Assembly (NCBI GenBank): GCA_009801015.1
Contig: VHZZ01015437.1
Location: 17,281 to 42,398, forward strand
Length of the DNA: 25,118 nt
Origin: Silene noctiflora
Taxonomy: Eukaryota > Streptophyta > Magnoliopsida > Caryophyllales > Caryophyllaceae
Reading direction: 5' to 3'
Made by a program: the position numbers and the translations under genes
Shown: piece after piece, positions 12,801-21,100 of the stretch
Numbering within the stretch: the first letter of the stretch is position 1
How the letters are laid out: each line of letters starts with the position of its first letter
Notes under the pieces: generated by a model
Told to the model about the DNA's origin: nothing
The model's input: only the letters and a program-made list of their open reading frames with translations
Database searches by the model: none

Positions 12801-15481
12801 AAGGAAGAGCATGATTCTCTTAAATTTTCTGAAAAGAGCCTCATTAATAAGGTATAATTGGTCTCTACGTTGTTGCTTGCTTGTGTGGACAACATTGTGT
12901 TTAATTTCATACCGATACTCTCTTGCACAACTGTTTATCGTTTTCCCTTTCCTCTGTACTGTACTCCAGATATATAATGATTCTGCAGAAGCTAAGATTC
13001 CGGCTGTTCTGGAGTATCTGAGCACAGTTATTGAGGTATGTTGTAGATGTTATGTTTATACTTCAGATAAATAAGTAGTATCTTACTCAGATTCGACTAC
13101 AATTATTGGACCTGACATGGTGTTCGAGTGTCTTAGCACATTTATTTTGTAAATAAAAACTTCATGTGTTGGGTTAAAAGGAAGTGTCGTGTCGTGTCGG
13201 GATGTCGGACATTTCACATGCAGTCTGTATTTTGTAACAAATTGAAGTATTAAAGTAACATAGACAAGATGAATTAGCAGATAGAAGGAAGTCAAGGAAC
13301 AGTCAGTCATAGGGCTGCCTTTCATTTACACCTCAACAAATGGAGTTTCTTAAAAAGACCTGCTAGTGGAGTAACCTGTCAAAAAAAATCTGCTAGTAGA
13401 GGAAGATTTACATGTGAGTTAAGAGAATGAGAGACACAGGAGTGCAGAGTAGGACAAACCCGACAAACAAGGAAATTTGCTTGTATGATACTTCACAATA
13501 TCAGATATTCAATTTTGGTATGTAAGCCATAATTATGTGACGCAAGCTTTTCCGACTGTTGGAATATCGTACTTCGCTTCCATCTTAACTGGGACTTAAA
13601 CCTAAGCCAACGTTAACCAGTGTGCGTACCAATTTTCTTTTAACCTTTTTTGTGCAGTGTGGAGTACTTGTCGGGAAATAGGGGGTCACCCGGAAAAACC
13701 CTCTTTGTGTTTTTAACACACGAGCAAGGCTGCTTACATCCGACTCCCCCTTATCCCACAATTTGCGGGAACTCTTGAGGCACTAGAGTAACGTTGTTTA
13801 GTGCAGCATGGAGTAGTTATCGGTTTTTATCTCTCTACAATTTTTAGGTTTATTTGCCCTCTCTATCTTCATCATCTCTGTATTTTGATTTTATCAACTT
13901 ATTGCTGAAAGACTTTTTTTAACCTCCAATTTTCAAGTTATACTGATCACTCACAAGTCTCATTTTGGCCATCCTATTTCTTCCTCATCCATTTCCATAA
14001 GTCATCACCACGTTTAAGATCTGAGTAAGACCATCTCCTTTCCTCGTGCTACTTTATGCTGATAATTTTCTTCAAAATGGTGTCTATTATGCGAGCAGAT
14101 GTATTGTACCATTGCCATCACTACTTGATGAAAATTTTGCTGTATGATTGTCTTGTTAGAGTTTTCTTACTCTTAATTTTGAAAATACTTGCTTATCTTA
14201 TTGAGGTTTTCTTTCGAACTGAAACATTGTAGGCTGGATGTAAATTTCTAATATTCGCACATCATCAACCCATGATTGAAGCGATACACCAGTTCCTCCA
14301 GGTCAGACTTGTCAGTTTTTGCTTAATTTCTTCTAGTTTGACATAATCTGACCTTGGAGTTTCAATTGATTCCAGAAGAAAAAAGTTGGCTGCATTCGTA
14401 TTGATGGCAGCACGCCTGCGGCATCAAGACAAGGTTTTGTAACAGATTTTCAGGAAAAAGACACAATAAGAGCTGCTGTTGTATGATCATCAATCCTTTA
14501 GTTGTTTCGTCTATTCAGCATCAGTCACCTTATTAAGCTCATTTCAGGCTTTTATTTACAAAAAAAAAAAAAAAATCTCCTAATGTTTTTCTTTTGTCTT
14601 GCCCCGGGGCTGGAAATTCTACTATCCTAGCTTTCAATCAAAGCTGGAGGAGTGGGTCTAACTTTAACAGCTGCAAGCACAGTTATCTTTGCGGAGTTGT
14701 CTTGGACCCCTGGTGATTTGATACAGGCAGAAGATCGTGCTCATAGAATTGGTCAGGTAACTTGTATTCTTTGGACGTATTAACATATGAGACCGTCTTA
14801 TAATAATCATGGTGTGACGGTATATATAGTAAGTCTGCTTCTTAGAAGACTAATTGGAACATTTTGGCTCACCACAAAAAAGGTTGACGTTCCTTTACAT
14901 GACAACACATTGTTTTGTGTATTCACTTGATGACATAGGTGATTATATTATTTGATATATATTTTTATCTTCTGTTTTTTTGGTAGGTCTCGTCTGTCAA
15001 TGTCTACTATCTGATAGCAAATGACACAGTTGATGACATTATCTGGTATACTTTTTTGGCCTCTTTCAATTCCTGGTTTCCATAATAAGGTGACTTGAGA
15101 AATGCGTTAGTTGATGATATAATGCTGTTTTTGAAGAGTGCTTTTTTTCTTCCTTATAATGCAGGGATGTTGTTCATCGCAAATTAGAGAATCTGGGACA
15201 GGTTATTTTTATTTTTGCTTATCGTATCATGAATTGCAGCTGCTGTTCCTTGGCACTTTCATGATCTTAGAATTTTTATTGTAACTTAGGTTCTGGATGG
15301 AGAAGAGAATAAGATGGAAGTCGCAGACAACCATCCAAAATATAGCCCTATGAAACGGAAAGCCACAGAACCCTCGGGTAGCCAGCCTAATTGTAGCCCG
15401 GGAAAGCAGAAAACGATCGACTTCTACATGAAACGCTGCAGCAGCTCAGACCATGCCAGTGTTGAGCCAAGACTGAAATAA
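816..15481 (+). CDS. CHR18: SMARCAL1/HARP-type SNF2 annealing helicase, 24 exons, about 704 aa
   Basis: Family role: an ATP-driven nuclear enzyme that re-anneals RPA-coated single strands and remodels stalled forks. Exons read here: 816-1028, 2991-3048, 3521-3609, 3697-3752, 3841-3916, 4149-4215, 5825-5891, 6320-6386, 8305-8388, 8498-8539, 8899-9051, 10953-11030, 11135-11203, 11302-11367, 11465-11593, 12206-12262, 12762-12851, 12970-13035, 14233-14301, 14376-14480, 14631-14756, 14987-15045, 15165-15201, 15290-15481. Phases fit throughout with no internal stop. In order: acidic N-terminus with an RPA-binding-like helix, Ser run, one HARP domain (about 102-160), Walker A DEMGLGKT (222-229), DESH (329-332), SGTP (359-362), motif V and [11 protein letters not shown] (599-609), basic tail. 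Arabidopsis CHR18 is of similar length. The ATG precedes a conserved start (DDDWDL). All splice sites are GT-AG except intron 11 (GC-AG). The less certain borders are the exon 3 start and the exon 12 end. Confidence 0.93.
849..908 (+). other. RPA-binding-like helix at the helicase N-terminus
   Basis: Residues 12-31 read [11 protein letters not shown] then DALRQISQR. The spacing of acidic, hydrophobic and basic residues resembles the N-terminal RPA32-binding motif of animal SMARCAL1 ([20 protein letters not shown]). That motif recruits the enzyme to RPA-coated single-stranded DNA. The resemblance is seen in the sequence; the function is inferred. Confidence 0.45.
912..953 (+). repeat. In-frame TCT/TTC microsatellite encoding 14 serines
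   Basis: A nearly pure TTC/TCT run in exon 1 encodes serines 33-46, directly after the RPA-binding-like helix and before a Pro-rich linker. Triplet repeats of this kind vary in length between alleles without shifting the frame. Confidence 0.9.
1029..2990 (+). other. Intron 1 of the CHR18-like gene
   Basis: A 1962-bp intron with donor GTATGT and acceptor GGTCCAG. It holds a SINE-like remnant at about 1504-1605. It also holds two isolated Stowaway-like MITE ends: GACGGAGGGAGTA at about 1348-1360 and TACTCCCTTTGTTCC at about 2393-2407. These ends face outward from each other and so do not form one element. Nothing coding is seen in the rest. Confidence 0.8.
1504..1605 (+). mobile_element. SINE remnant (Au/TS-like 3' part), copy 1
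   Basis: The stretch contains GCTTACATCTGAACCCCCC, a GCTATTTGCAGGAGCCC block, CTTGAGGCACTGGGGT, then a T/TTG-rich tail. This order matches the 3' body of plant Au/TS-type SINEs with TTG tails. A second copy lies at 13674-13800. No tRNA-like A or B box is recognisable upstream, so the element is 5'-truncated or too diverged to see. Confidence 0.55.
3521..3916 (+). other. HARP domain exons 3-5 of the CHR18-like gene
   Basis: Three exons (3521-3609, 3697-3752, 3841-3916) encode one HARP domain, about residues 102-160. Landmarks are [29 protein letters not shown] and [14 protein letters not shown]. In this family the HARP domain gives annealing activity to the SNF2 motor. Plant and several invertebrate members have one copy where human SMARCAL1 has two. 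The exon 3 border at 3521 follows a pyrimidine-rich acceptor ending TACGTAG and gives the shorter, conserved-looking protein. Confidence 0.88.
4525..5406. mobile_element. Insertion candidate with TAAGAAAGTG inverted ends carrying coding-like DNA
   Basis: The stretch starts TAAGAAAGTG and ends CACTTTCTTA, a perfect 10-bp inverted pair. A few further matches continue inside it. Its composition is unlike the rest of the intron: the left half is a CCA/ACC-rich run (about 4560-5010), and the right half is purine-rich and codon-like. No target-site duplication is visible, so both the boundaries and the class are uncertain. A gene-fragment-carrying DNA transposon is one option. Confidence 0.35.
5036..5326 (+). 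pseudogene. Degraded coding-like fragment inside intron 6
   Basis: One frame reads [19 protein letters not shown] followed by [15 protein letters not shown] and then stops near 5183. A second frame from about 5172 reads [28 protein letters not shown], a stop, then a helical [17 protein letters not shown]-like stretch. Charged, coiled-coil-like text that changes frame and is broken by stops suggests a decayed piece of a real gene. I do not recognise the parent. It lies in the same direction as the host gene but cannot be an exon of it. Confidence 0.35.
5934..6180. mobile_element. MITE-like repeat in intron 7
   Basis: The stretch opens CCCCTTGTTTGGATGAAGGG and ends ATCCTATCCAACTAATG. A purine-rich left arm is followed by a CCCTCCC-rich right arm, so the two sides can pair imperfectly. 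TTGTTTGGAT...ATCCAAACAA foldback repeats are common in plant genomes. The target duplication is not clear. Confidence 0.45.
6731..7180. mobile_element. hAT-like MITE, 450 bp
   Basis: The ends TAGAGCTGTCAAA and TTTGACAGATCTA are inverted repeats with one mismatch. The flanking 8-mers CTTAGGAG (6723-6730) and CCTAGTAG (7181-7188) match at 6 of 8 positions, as expected for an aged hAT 8-bp target duplication. The interior has the ACCCGACCCG/AACCCGAACCCG-rich arms typical of this plant family around an AT-rich centre. It has no coding capacity. Confidence 0.75.
7480..7805. repeat. Dispersed GCCTCAGGCG-type repeat, copy 1
   Basis: The shared landmarks, in order, are AAACGCCYCGGTGCA, CTTGTAGATTAGGCA, TTTTATTATGCCCTTCT, CACATTATC-like and TTTTAC(T)CC. 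They recur with the same spacing at about 9345-9620. The ends are rich in GCCTY/AGGC. The family is not identified. Confidence 0.65.
9345..9620. repeat. Dispersed GCCTCAGGCG-type repeat, copy 2
   Basis: This is the second copy of the repeat at about 7480-7805, in the same orientation. It contains AAACGCCTCGGTGCACC, CTTGTAGATTAGGCATGC and ATTATGCCCTTCTTGGTG. An ATTACTCCGTATTTT piece near 9444 is absent from the first copy and may be a small insertion. Confidence 0.65.
10033..10190 (+). repeat. CTATGTTACTC/GTGTCGGACACG dispersed element, copy 1
   Basis: The copy starts CTATGTTACTTAGACTCGCCTGCAA. It continues through GTGTCAGACACGAC and an AAAAATGAAG-type middle to GTGTCGTGTCTGA. Three more copies lie at 13078, 17991 and 19804, all in the same orientation. 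The best end (about 19945-19955, GAGTAGCATAG) is the reverse complement of the start, so this is a small terminal-inverted-repeat element. There is no coding capacity. Confidence 0.6.
11594..12205 (+). other. Intron 15 of the CHR18-like gene with an 84-bp duplication
   Basis: A 612-bp intron. A block containing GGATATTAAGTTTTCTAAGA occurs at about 11855-11905 and again at 11940-11989, an offset of 84 bp. Between them GACAATGAT and ATCATTGTC (11900-11928) form a 9-bp stem around an A-rich loop. No other feature is seen. Confidence 0.75.
12263..12761 (+). other. Intron 16 of the CHR18-like gene
   Basis: A 499-bp T-rich intron (GTGATA...TTCATAG). The acceptor must be the AG at 12760-12761. The AG three bases further on (TTAG, ending at 12765) would bring in an immediate stop. 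I see no repeat or gene in it. Confidence 0.75.
13078..13215 (+). repeat. CTATGTTACTC/GTGTCGGACACG dispersed element, copy 2
   Basis: The copy starts GTATCTTACTCAGATTCG and ends with a GTGTCGTGTCGTGTCGG run and GTCGGACA. It is diverged and its right end is not clear. It has the same orientation as the other three copies. Confidence 0.5.
13674..13800 (+). mobile_element. SINE remnant (Au/TS-like 3' part), copy 2
   Basis: The better of the two copies. It reads GTCACCCGGAAA, CCTCTTTGTG, AAGGCTGCTTACATCCGAC, then CAATTTGCGGGAACTC, CTTGAGGCACT and a GTTGTT tail. Au/TS-like plant SINEs carry the same block order after their tRNA-like head. No clear B box is visible upstream, so the head is missing or decayed. 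Confidence 0.6.
15407..15430 (+). other. PIP-box-like motif in the helicase tail
   Basis: Residues 681-688 read QKTIDFYM within a basic, Ser-rich tail. The spacing Q-x-x-I-x-x-Y fits the PCNA-interacting consensus at Q, I and the first aromatic; the last position is Met rather than Phe/Tyr. The Arabidopsis counterpart has a similar Gln-Leu-Phe pattern at its tail. A PCNA link is known for the related ZRANB3. For this protein it is inference. Confidence 0.4.
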
Positions 15482-16114
15482 CATAGGAATCCATCGACAT
15501 TTCAGTAGTTGGGGTGCACTCTGCTGTATATGTACAGATACAACGGGATCTTTAAGTAGTTTAACTAGTTTATCGGGATCACCATGTCTAATCTTTGATC
15601 CATGAAAAAATGGAACATATTGTAGCCTCTATGCTGTCATGGTCACACCAGAATCTCAAAACTATGAACTCATTAAGGATAAGCTATTGGTGTGAAAAGG
15701 TATCGAAAAAAGGAAGAGAGATTGTTTTTTGAGTAGTAAGTACATGGCGCCTAAGATATTCTTACCCTCCAAATGATAATATATTTTTATCATTTGCAGT
15801 AAACTCTACCAAGTCTATAACATAAAGTAAATCTGGATATCTAGACATGATAGAGTTTTACTTAGAAGTGATACCTAGAACGCAAATTATTCGATCACCT
15901 ATTAAAATGTTTTTCACAAATACTTGTGTTAAAGGCGGTTTTAAACATATTTATTGTCAAACGGGATCTTTTAGTAACCACTTTTACCCATCAATTGAAT
16001 TGTGTTTGAATCCGTTTTACAACTATATTAGTATAAAATCGCTTGTTACAAGACTTTACTTTTTTATGGTAAAATTTACATGAGATCAAATAATGGAAGT
16101 TTTAGTTGAAATAA
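15482..16114. other. 3' flank of the CHR18-like gene
   Basis: This holds the 3'UTR and spacer after the TAA stop. No standard AATAAA signal stands out close to the stop. The open frame from about 15847 has no conserved protein text and an AT-rich composition, so I do not call it. The stretch ends with TTGAAATAA, the left target duplication of the MULE. Confidence 0.6.
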
Positions 16115-17059
16115 GGAAAAATTACAAATTATCACCTAATATAGTCCATTTTTTACAAATTACCACCTAATATGAGTAACTTTACAAAAAACCACCAACT
16201 TTTCAGGTTCAGCTACACCATTCCCTCTTATCTTACATTTTTGTGACGATTTAGCGTAATTATCGACTCGATTTTATTTTAACGACTTTCGATTATTTAA
16301 ATGACCAAACTACCCTTACTAATTTAATACACTCCTCATCTATTTCACACTTACTCACTCTCTCATTCAAACCCAGAACCCAAAACCCAATCAAACCCAG
16401 AAATCGTTACTAGGTTCTTGCTCATTTNGTCATTTTCTGGACAACTTCAGTTTCCCCCCTTTTTATTTTTTTGAATTAGTTCTTCAATTAGTGCTATTAT
16501 TATGTGTTCATCTCTATTGTTCATGTTGAGAGGCGCTGGATANACTACCTTATTCATTGGAGTATTCATGCATATACATTGGTAGTAGGAGACTAGGAGG
16601 TCTGCCACCCATGAATTGTCGATTGCAAGCTACCACAAAGAATGACTGCAACACCCAGNAATTTCGATTGTCGATGCAAACTACCACTAGCCCAGAATAA
16701 TCTAAAGAGGATTAATGGTGATGAAAGAGTATTTCACCCAGAAATCTAGGGTTCGGGTGATAAAGGTGAAAAAAGGGGGATAAATTGGGGAACCATAAAT
16801 TGATTTAGGTTTAATCAATAGTGAATTGGGTGAGGAAGTGAGGGAGAGTATGTAGTAAGGGTAGTTTGGTCATTTAAATAATCGAAAGTCGTTAAAATGA
16901 AATCGAGTCGATAATTACGCTAAACCGTCACAAAAATGTAAAATAAGTGAAGATAGTGTGGTTAAACATGAAAAGTTGGTGGTTTTTTGTAAAGTCGAAC
17001 ATATTAGGTGGTAATTTGTAAAAAATGGAACATATTAGGTGGTAATTCATAATTTTTCC
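16115..17059. mobile_element. Non-autonomous Mutator-like element (MULE), 945 bp
   Basis: Terminal inverted repeats of about 206 bp (16115-16320 and 16854-17059) start GGAAAAATTA and end TAATTTTTCC. They look close to 90% identical by eye, and the inner 80 bp are nearly perfect. A perfect 9-bp target duplication TTGAAATAA flanks the element (16106-16114, 17060-17068). Long TIRs with a 9-bp duplication are diagnostic of MULEs. Each TIR has two ACCACCTAATAT motifs near its end. The 530-bp interior has no transposase; CCCAGAACCCAAAACCCAA-like text could be captured host DNA. Three N bases (16428, 16543, 16659) lie in it. Confidence 0.88.
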
Positions 17060-17139
17060 TTGAAATAATGCTAATTTAAAAATTTATTACAATTTTGGGT
17101 TTGGTTAAAAAATATTTCTAAACATAGGGGTCCATGTAG

Positions 17140-17470
17140 GCATGTTTATTCCCGAACCTAGTTTTTATAGAGCCGCCATTGCGTATGGCGACTTAAACTC
17201 CAAAACCGCCATTGGAGATGGCGTGCCTATGTTAAGCTTCCAAGGCTGCCAAAGCTTCCCCAAACTAACCTTAGAACTGCCATGGGGAATGGCGACTTTA
17301 GCCAAGAGCCGCCATGGGGGTTGGCGGCTTTACTGTTATTCATCTTGCTTTGGACCATTATGGGCATCCTTGGATGCTTCATTACACAGTCAAAGCCGCC
17401 ATTCCCAATGGCGGTTTTGTAGCTTAAAACGCCATACGCAATGGCTGCTCTAGATTCGTGAAAAACATGC
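17140..17470. mobile_element. Foldback element built from paired GCCGCCAT/ATGGCGGC palindromes
   Basis: The ends (GCATGTTTATTCCCGAACC... from 17140; the mirror ends at 17470) are inverted repeats of about 21 bp with a few mismatches. Inside are six short palindromes: 17173-17190, 17206-17223, 17277-17294, 17309-17327, 17396-17414 and 17430-17445. They fall into three pairs with offsets of 33, 32 and 34 bp. The outer palindromes share a spacer (TTGCGTATGG and its complement), so the whole element is also a large inverted repeat. There is no coding capacity. A MITE is likely; the family is not recognised. Confidence 0.65.
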
Positions 17471-17990
17471 TTTGTATTTTTTTTTCTAAGCTCGTGATTT
17501 TATGGCAGATTCAATTCTCAAATTTACCAGATTTGCCATTCAAATGGTTCTTTGTGGACTACGGTGCACCACATTACCCATGACGTGTCAAATGGCAAAT
17601 CGCAACATCCGAGCTGATCTCAATAGATGACTCGAGATTAGCGACACAGCTAGAACATACACAAATCCAAACTGACCGAATGCACTCATTCTTTATACAT
17701 ATACACTGATACACATTTGAACCACACATACTCCAACCTCAATAAATGCAAATGAGCAAGGAACTTGATTACACTCACTTTGAATCCAGGTTATTCAGGG
17801 ATTTTGACAAAGATCACATTTGTAGCGATATAAGTCTGAGCCTCGGATAATAAACTTAAACTTCACCTTAAATGAACTAAGCGTGATTTCTTCCAAGTAA
17901 AATCAACATATAGCAGCATTCCTAAATTTCCTACTATAGAACTGGGCTTAAAACTACAAAATAAGAAATCAGAATCAGAGAGCTGGGAGT
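17471..17990. other. Spacer downstream of PIGB
   Basis: About 520 bp between the foldback element and the repeat at the PIGB stop. Composition is ordinary, with no long open frame or clear repeat. It probably contains the PIGB polyadenylation site on the minus strand, but no standard signal is obvious. Confidence 0.5.
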
Positions 17991-18135
17991 ATGTTACTCA
18001 GACTCGGCTGCAAGTATCAGCATGGCAAGGTGTTAAGTGTCGGATACGCTTATTTTCCACGATATTTTCAATTTTTGGCCTAAAATGATGAAAGTGTGGA
18101 AGTGTCATGCCGGACACGTGTCGGAATCACCAGCC
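17991..18135 (+). repeat. CTATGTTACTC/GTGTCGGACACG dispersed element, copy 3, at the PIGB stop
   Basis: The copy starts GAGTATGTTACTCAGACTCGG. It continues through GTGTCGGATACGC and AATTTTTGGCCTAAAATGATG and ends GCCGGACACGTGTCGGAA near 18126. Beyond that point it no longer resembles copy 4. The TGA stop of PIGB (18127-18129, minus strand) sits directly at this edge, so the gene's 3'UTR starts inside the element. Confidence 0.6.
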
Positions 18136-21100
18136 CATGTATGCGTACACGACAACTGCTGCTTGAAGATCTCGGTCTACCTTGAATTGAGCATGAAAAA
18201 ATCGTTTCACCTGCCACACCACATATATAACTGAGGCCTTGAAAAGAGAGAACAGACGGAAAGCAAATAGAAGTGTGAGATTTACCTCTCTGAAATTAAG
18301 TGATATTAGAAGTCCTTTTAACTTCGCTTCTTCGGAGTCAAACATGACAATGTGACTAGGTAATGACCAATTTCTTGCAAAATCTGACGTAAATGCAAAT
18401 GGGTCAAGCATAAAACGATCCGATTCATCTGGTACTCCGCTTTGTTCACTGATTATGAAAAGAAGGGAAAAGTGAGTACATTCATTGCGAAAAACAGTAG
18501 AAAAGGCAAAAACGCTTCCTTTAAGCAGGAAATTATGACCGAAGTTCAATTGTTCGAACCTGGGTGTACAGTCCAAGAAGCGCATTGGCAGATTTTGGTG
18601 AAGAGCAGAATAATAAGGCGTAGCATGACAAGGTGTTAGAAAGAGTACTCCTCTGACTTCACCGTTTTGTGCTTCTTTGGAAAGATAGTGCATTACATCT
18701 TCAGTTCCTCTCTAGTAAACGATTGATAAGAACCGATTAACATAAATGAGTTGGGATATAGATTTTAAGAACTCATTTACACGTTATCAAAATTTGTTTT
18801 ATCTTCAAAGGCAGAATATAAGAGTCTCGGGCTGCTGGCTTTGTAGATTCATACAGTTAAGTACATAGTACATTAACTCGCATTTACCCATTTACTTGCT
18901 TGCAACTACTTGCGGGTCTTGAAAGAGTTTTGTCTTTTTCATTCTCAAGAAAACACAATTCTCTAGCAGCATGAGCAACTGGAGTATAAATACTACAATA
19001 TTTGCCTCACATATTAGCATCCACTTTGGCACTACTATTCTAGTGAATAATTTTTTTGGGTACCCCTTTCCCTAATCCAATTACTTCAAGCTTCTACTCC
19101 TCTTTAGCGTCCTTGTTCTTCACTTTAGAAAAATACGGAATGCCGCAAATTTTAATGGAGCCCGAAACTCACTACTCTTTAACTTTAGAAAATTATGGAA
19201 TTCTGCAAAATGTAACACTAAGCCGTCGATACGCTTCTTATAATTTATAAACTGCGATTAATTCAATTGTCATTGTGATATGTCTAGAAACAACCTCCTT
19301 GTGTTTTCAATGTTCAACTTAAATCTAGGTAGCGTACATCAAACACATTTTACCAAGCTAATACAGGAGCATGATACTGAATAAGGATCGCGACGCCGCA
19401 TCATGACCAAGCAATAGAAGTTTTGAAAGTTACAACAGCTACATTTTAAGGCAGTTACTGCCGCATTTAAAATGCCAAAATAATTCGCACATGTAATCTA
19501 GTCATTTTAATGAAAAATTTAATCAATGAAGATACCTGGTGAACCAAGCTCATATATAGGCCCATTGGAATATTGGTTGCTAGCAAGAAAAACACAGATA
19601 GTCGCAACTTTGACGGCAACCTACTATGTGCACTTGAGATCCTTTTGCCTTTACCAATAGGTAAATCTAGTTTTCTTAGAGAAGCAAGGGAACATCCTGC
19701 GAACATCAACGCTATTGGAAGCACAGGAAAGATAAACCTACAGAGAAAAATGACATTCACTCATTCCAAGCAAAAACAAATGCTGAACAGGGAAAGACAT
19801 TGATATCTACATCACTCCAACTCGGCTGCAAATGTTGGACATAACACATCGTCAGACACAACTATTTTGCAAATAACTAAATTTGTGGCTTAAATATAAG
19901 TGTTGAAAAGTGGTTCATGCCGGACACGCAACCAAAGTGCGTTAGAGTAGCATAGCTCGATAAATGAGTATGAAGTATGAAGTATGAACTTGAGCTGTAC
20001 CTGAATTCTTTGTGACCAAGAATACTGTAAATCCCTATAACCCATCCAATAAGACCAGAGAGCTTCCAATGCTTTGAATAAATTATTCCTGCCACAGAAA
20101 ATGGCAAGAAAGTGAAAAGCATTACTGGGAAACCTTGAGTGAGATACCAGTGCCATGGGTGAGTTCCATAATAGTCTCCACCAGAGGATAAGAAGTTGAA
20201 TCTTAGAAAATTAAAAGGCACAATGATCCAAGAGCCATACATCAAACGATCCAAAAGAGATGTGATTCCAAGCACTATAGTCCTGAAATGGAAAATGATG
20301 GGAATTAACTATTTGAAAGAGACTTGATTAAGAAACTTGAAGAGCATCTTTCATATTACACGAAGAGCTGACAACCACTTAGTTAATTAAACACAAGTTC
20401 TCACGAAAACAAATATATTCAGCTCTACAGTCTAAGAGAATGAGTAAAGGCTTACATTACCATTTTACCGGTAAAAAGGTTTTATTTAGCTGGATGTCAA
20501 GTACTAATCCCTGATTTGGTTAGTAAGTTGGTTTGGAGCAAATCATTTTCCCTCTTACAAGCTGAACAAAAATCTTACATTATAGGGGTGTAAAAAAATG
20601 GGAAGGAAAATGATTCGCTCCTCTTTCTCCTACAACTGCATCCAAATAAACCTTAAGAGGTATTGTGCACTAACTCATTACGGTGTAGTGAAGAGCAGAA
20701 TGATAGAATTTAATTGAAATACCCACCACAAACTACATCCCAAACAAGCCATAACAGAACTATCAAAAAGTCAATATACTAATTAATAGCAACAGAACCG
20801 CGAGTGGCAATATATGGCAACTGGCAAGTAGCAACAAAGAGAACCGTAGGACAAGGAGAGGGCGTTGCAATAATGTATCACAAAGTAACAGACTATTATA
20901 AATAAATAAATAAATAAATAAATAAAAAGCGAGTATTTGTCGACTTAAGTAACTAACCACTAACATTTTTCATGTCCAAGGCGAGTTAGATATACCGGTT
21001 TAGACCATGTATAACATGAATGAAGAGATTAAGAGACTGCAGAAAAATACATGCAATGGTACCAACCCAATAGGAATCGTCTCAAGAAAGATGAACTTCA

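Larger units (their letters stand above)
13036..14232 (+). other. Intron 18 of the CHR18-like gene
   Basis: A 1197-bp intron with two mobile-element pieces. One is copy 2 of the CTATGTTACTC element (about 13078-13215) and the other a SINE remnant (about 13674-13800). The remainder is T-rich intronic DNA without recognisable content. Confidence 0.8.
12970..15045 (+). other. SNF2 motor lobe 2 exons (helicase motifs IV-VI)
   Basis: Exons 18-22 encode the second RecA-like lobe. They include [29 protein letters not shown], a [19 protein letters not shown] block in exon 21, and the arginine-finger motif [11 protein letters not shown] at 14724-14756. [20 protein letters not shown] closes the lobe. 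All expected SNF2 residues are present. Confidence 0.92.

Noticed and set aside
15847-16083. Open frame of 78 codons in the 3' flank of the helicase gene
   Set aside because: AT-rich, no recognisable family and no leader or splice context.
17142-17453. Open frame of 103 codons over the foldback element
   Set aside because: It is a by-product of the palindromes and shows no conserved protein text.
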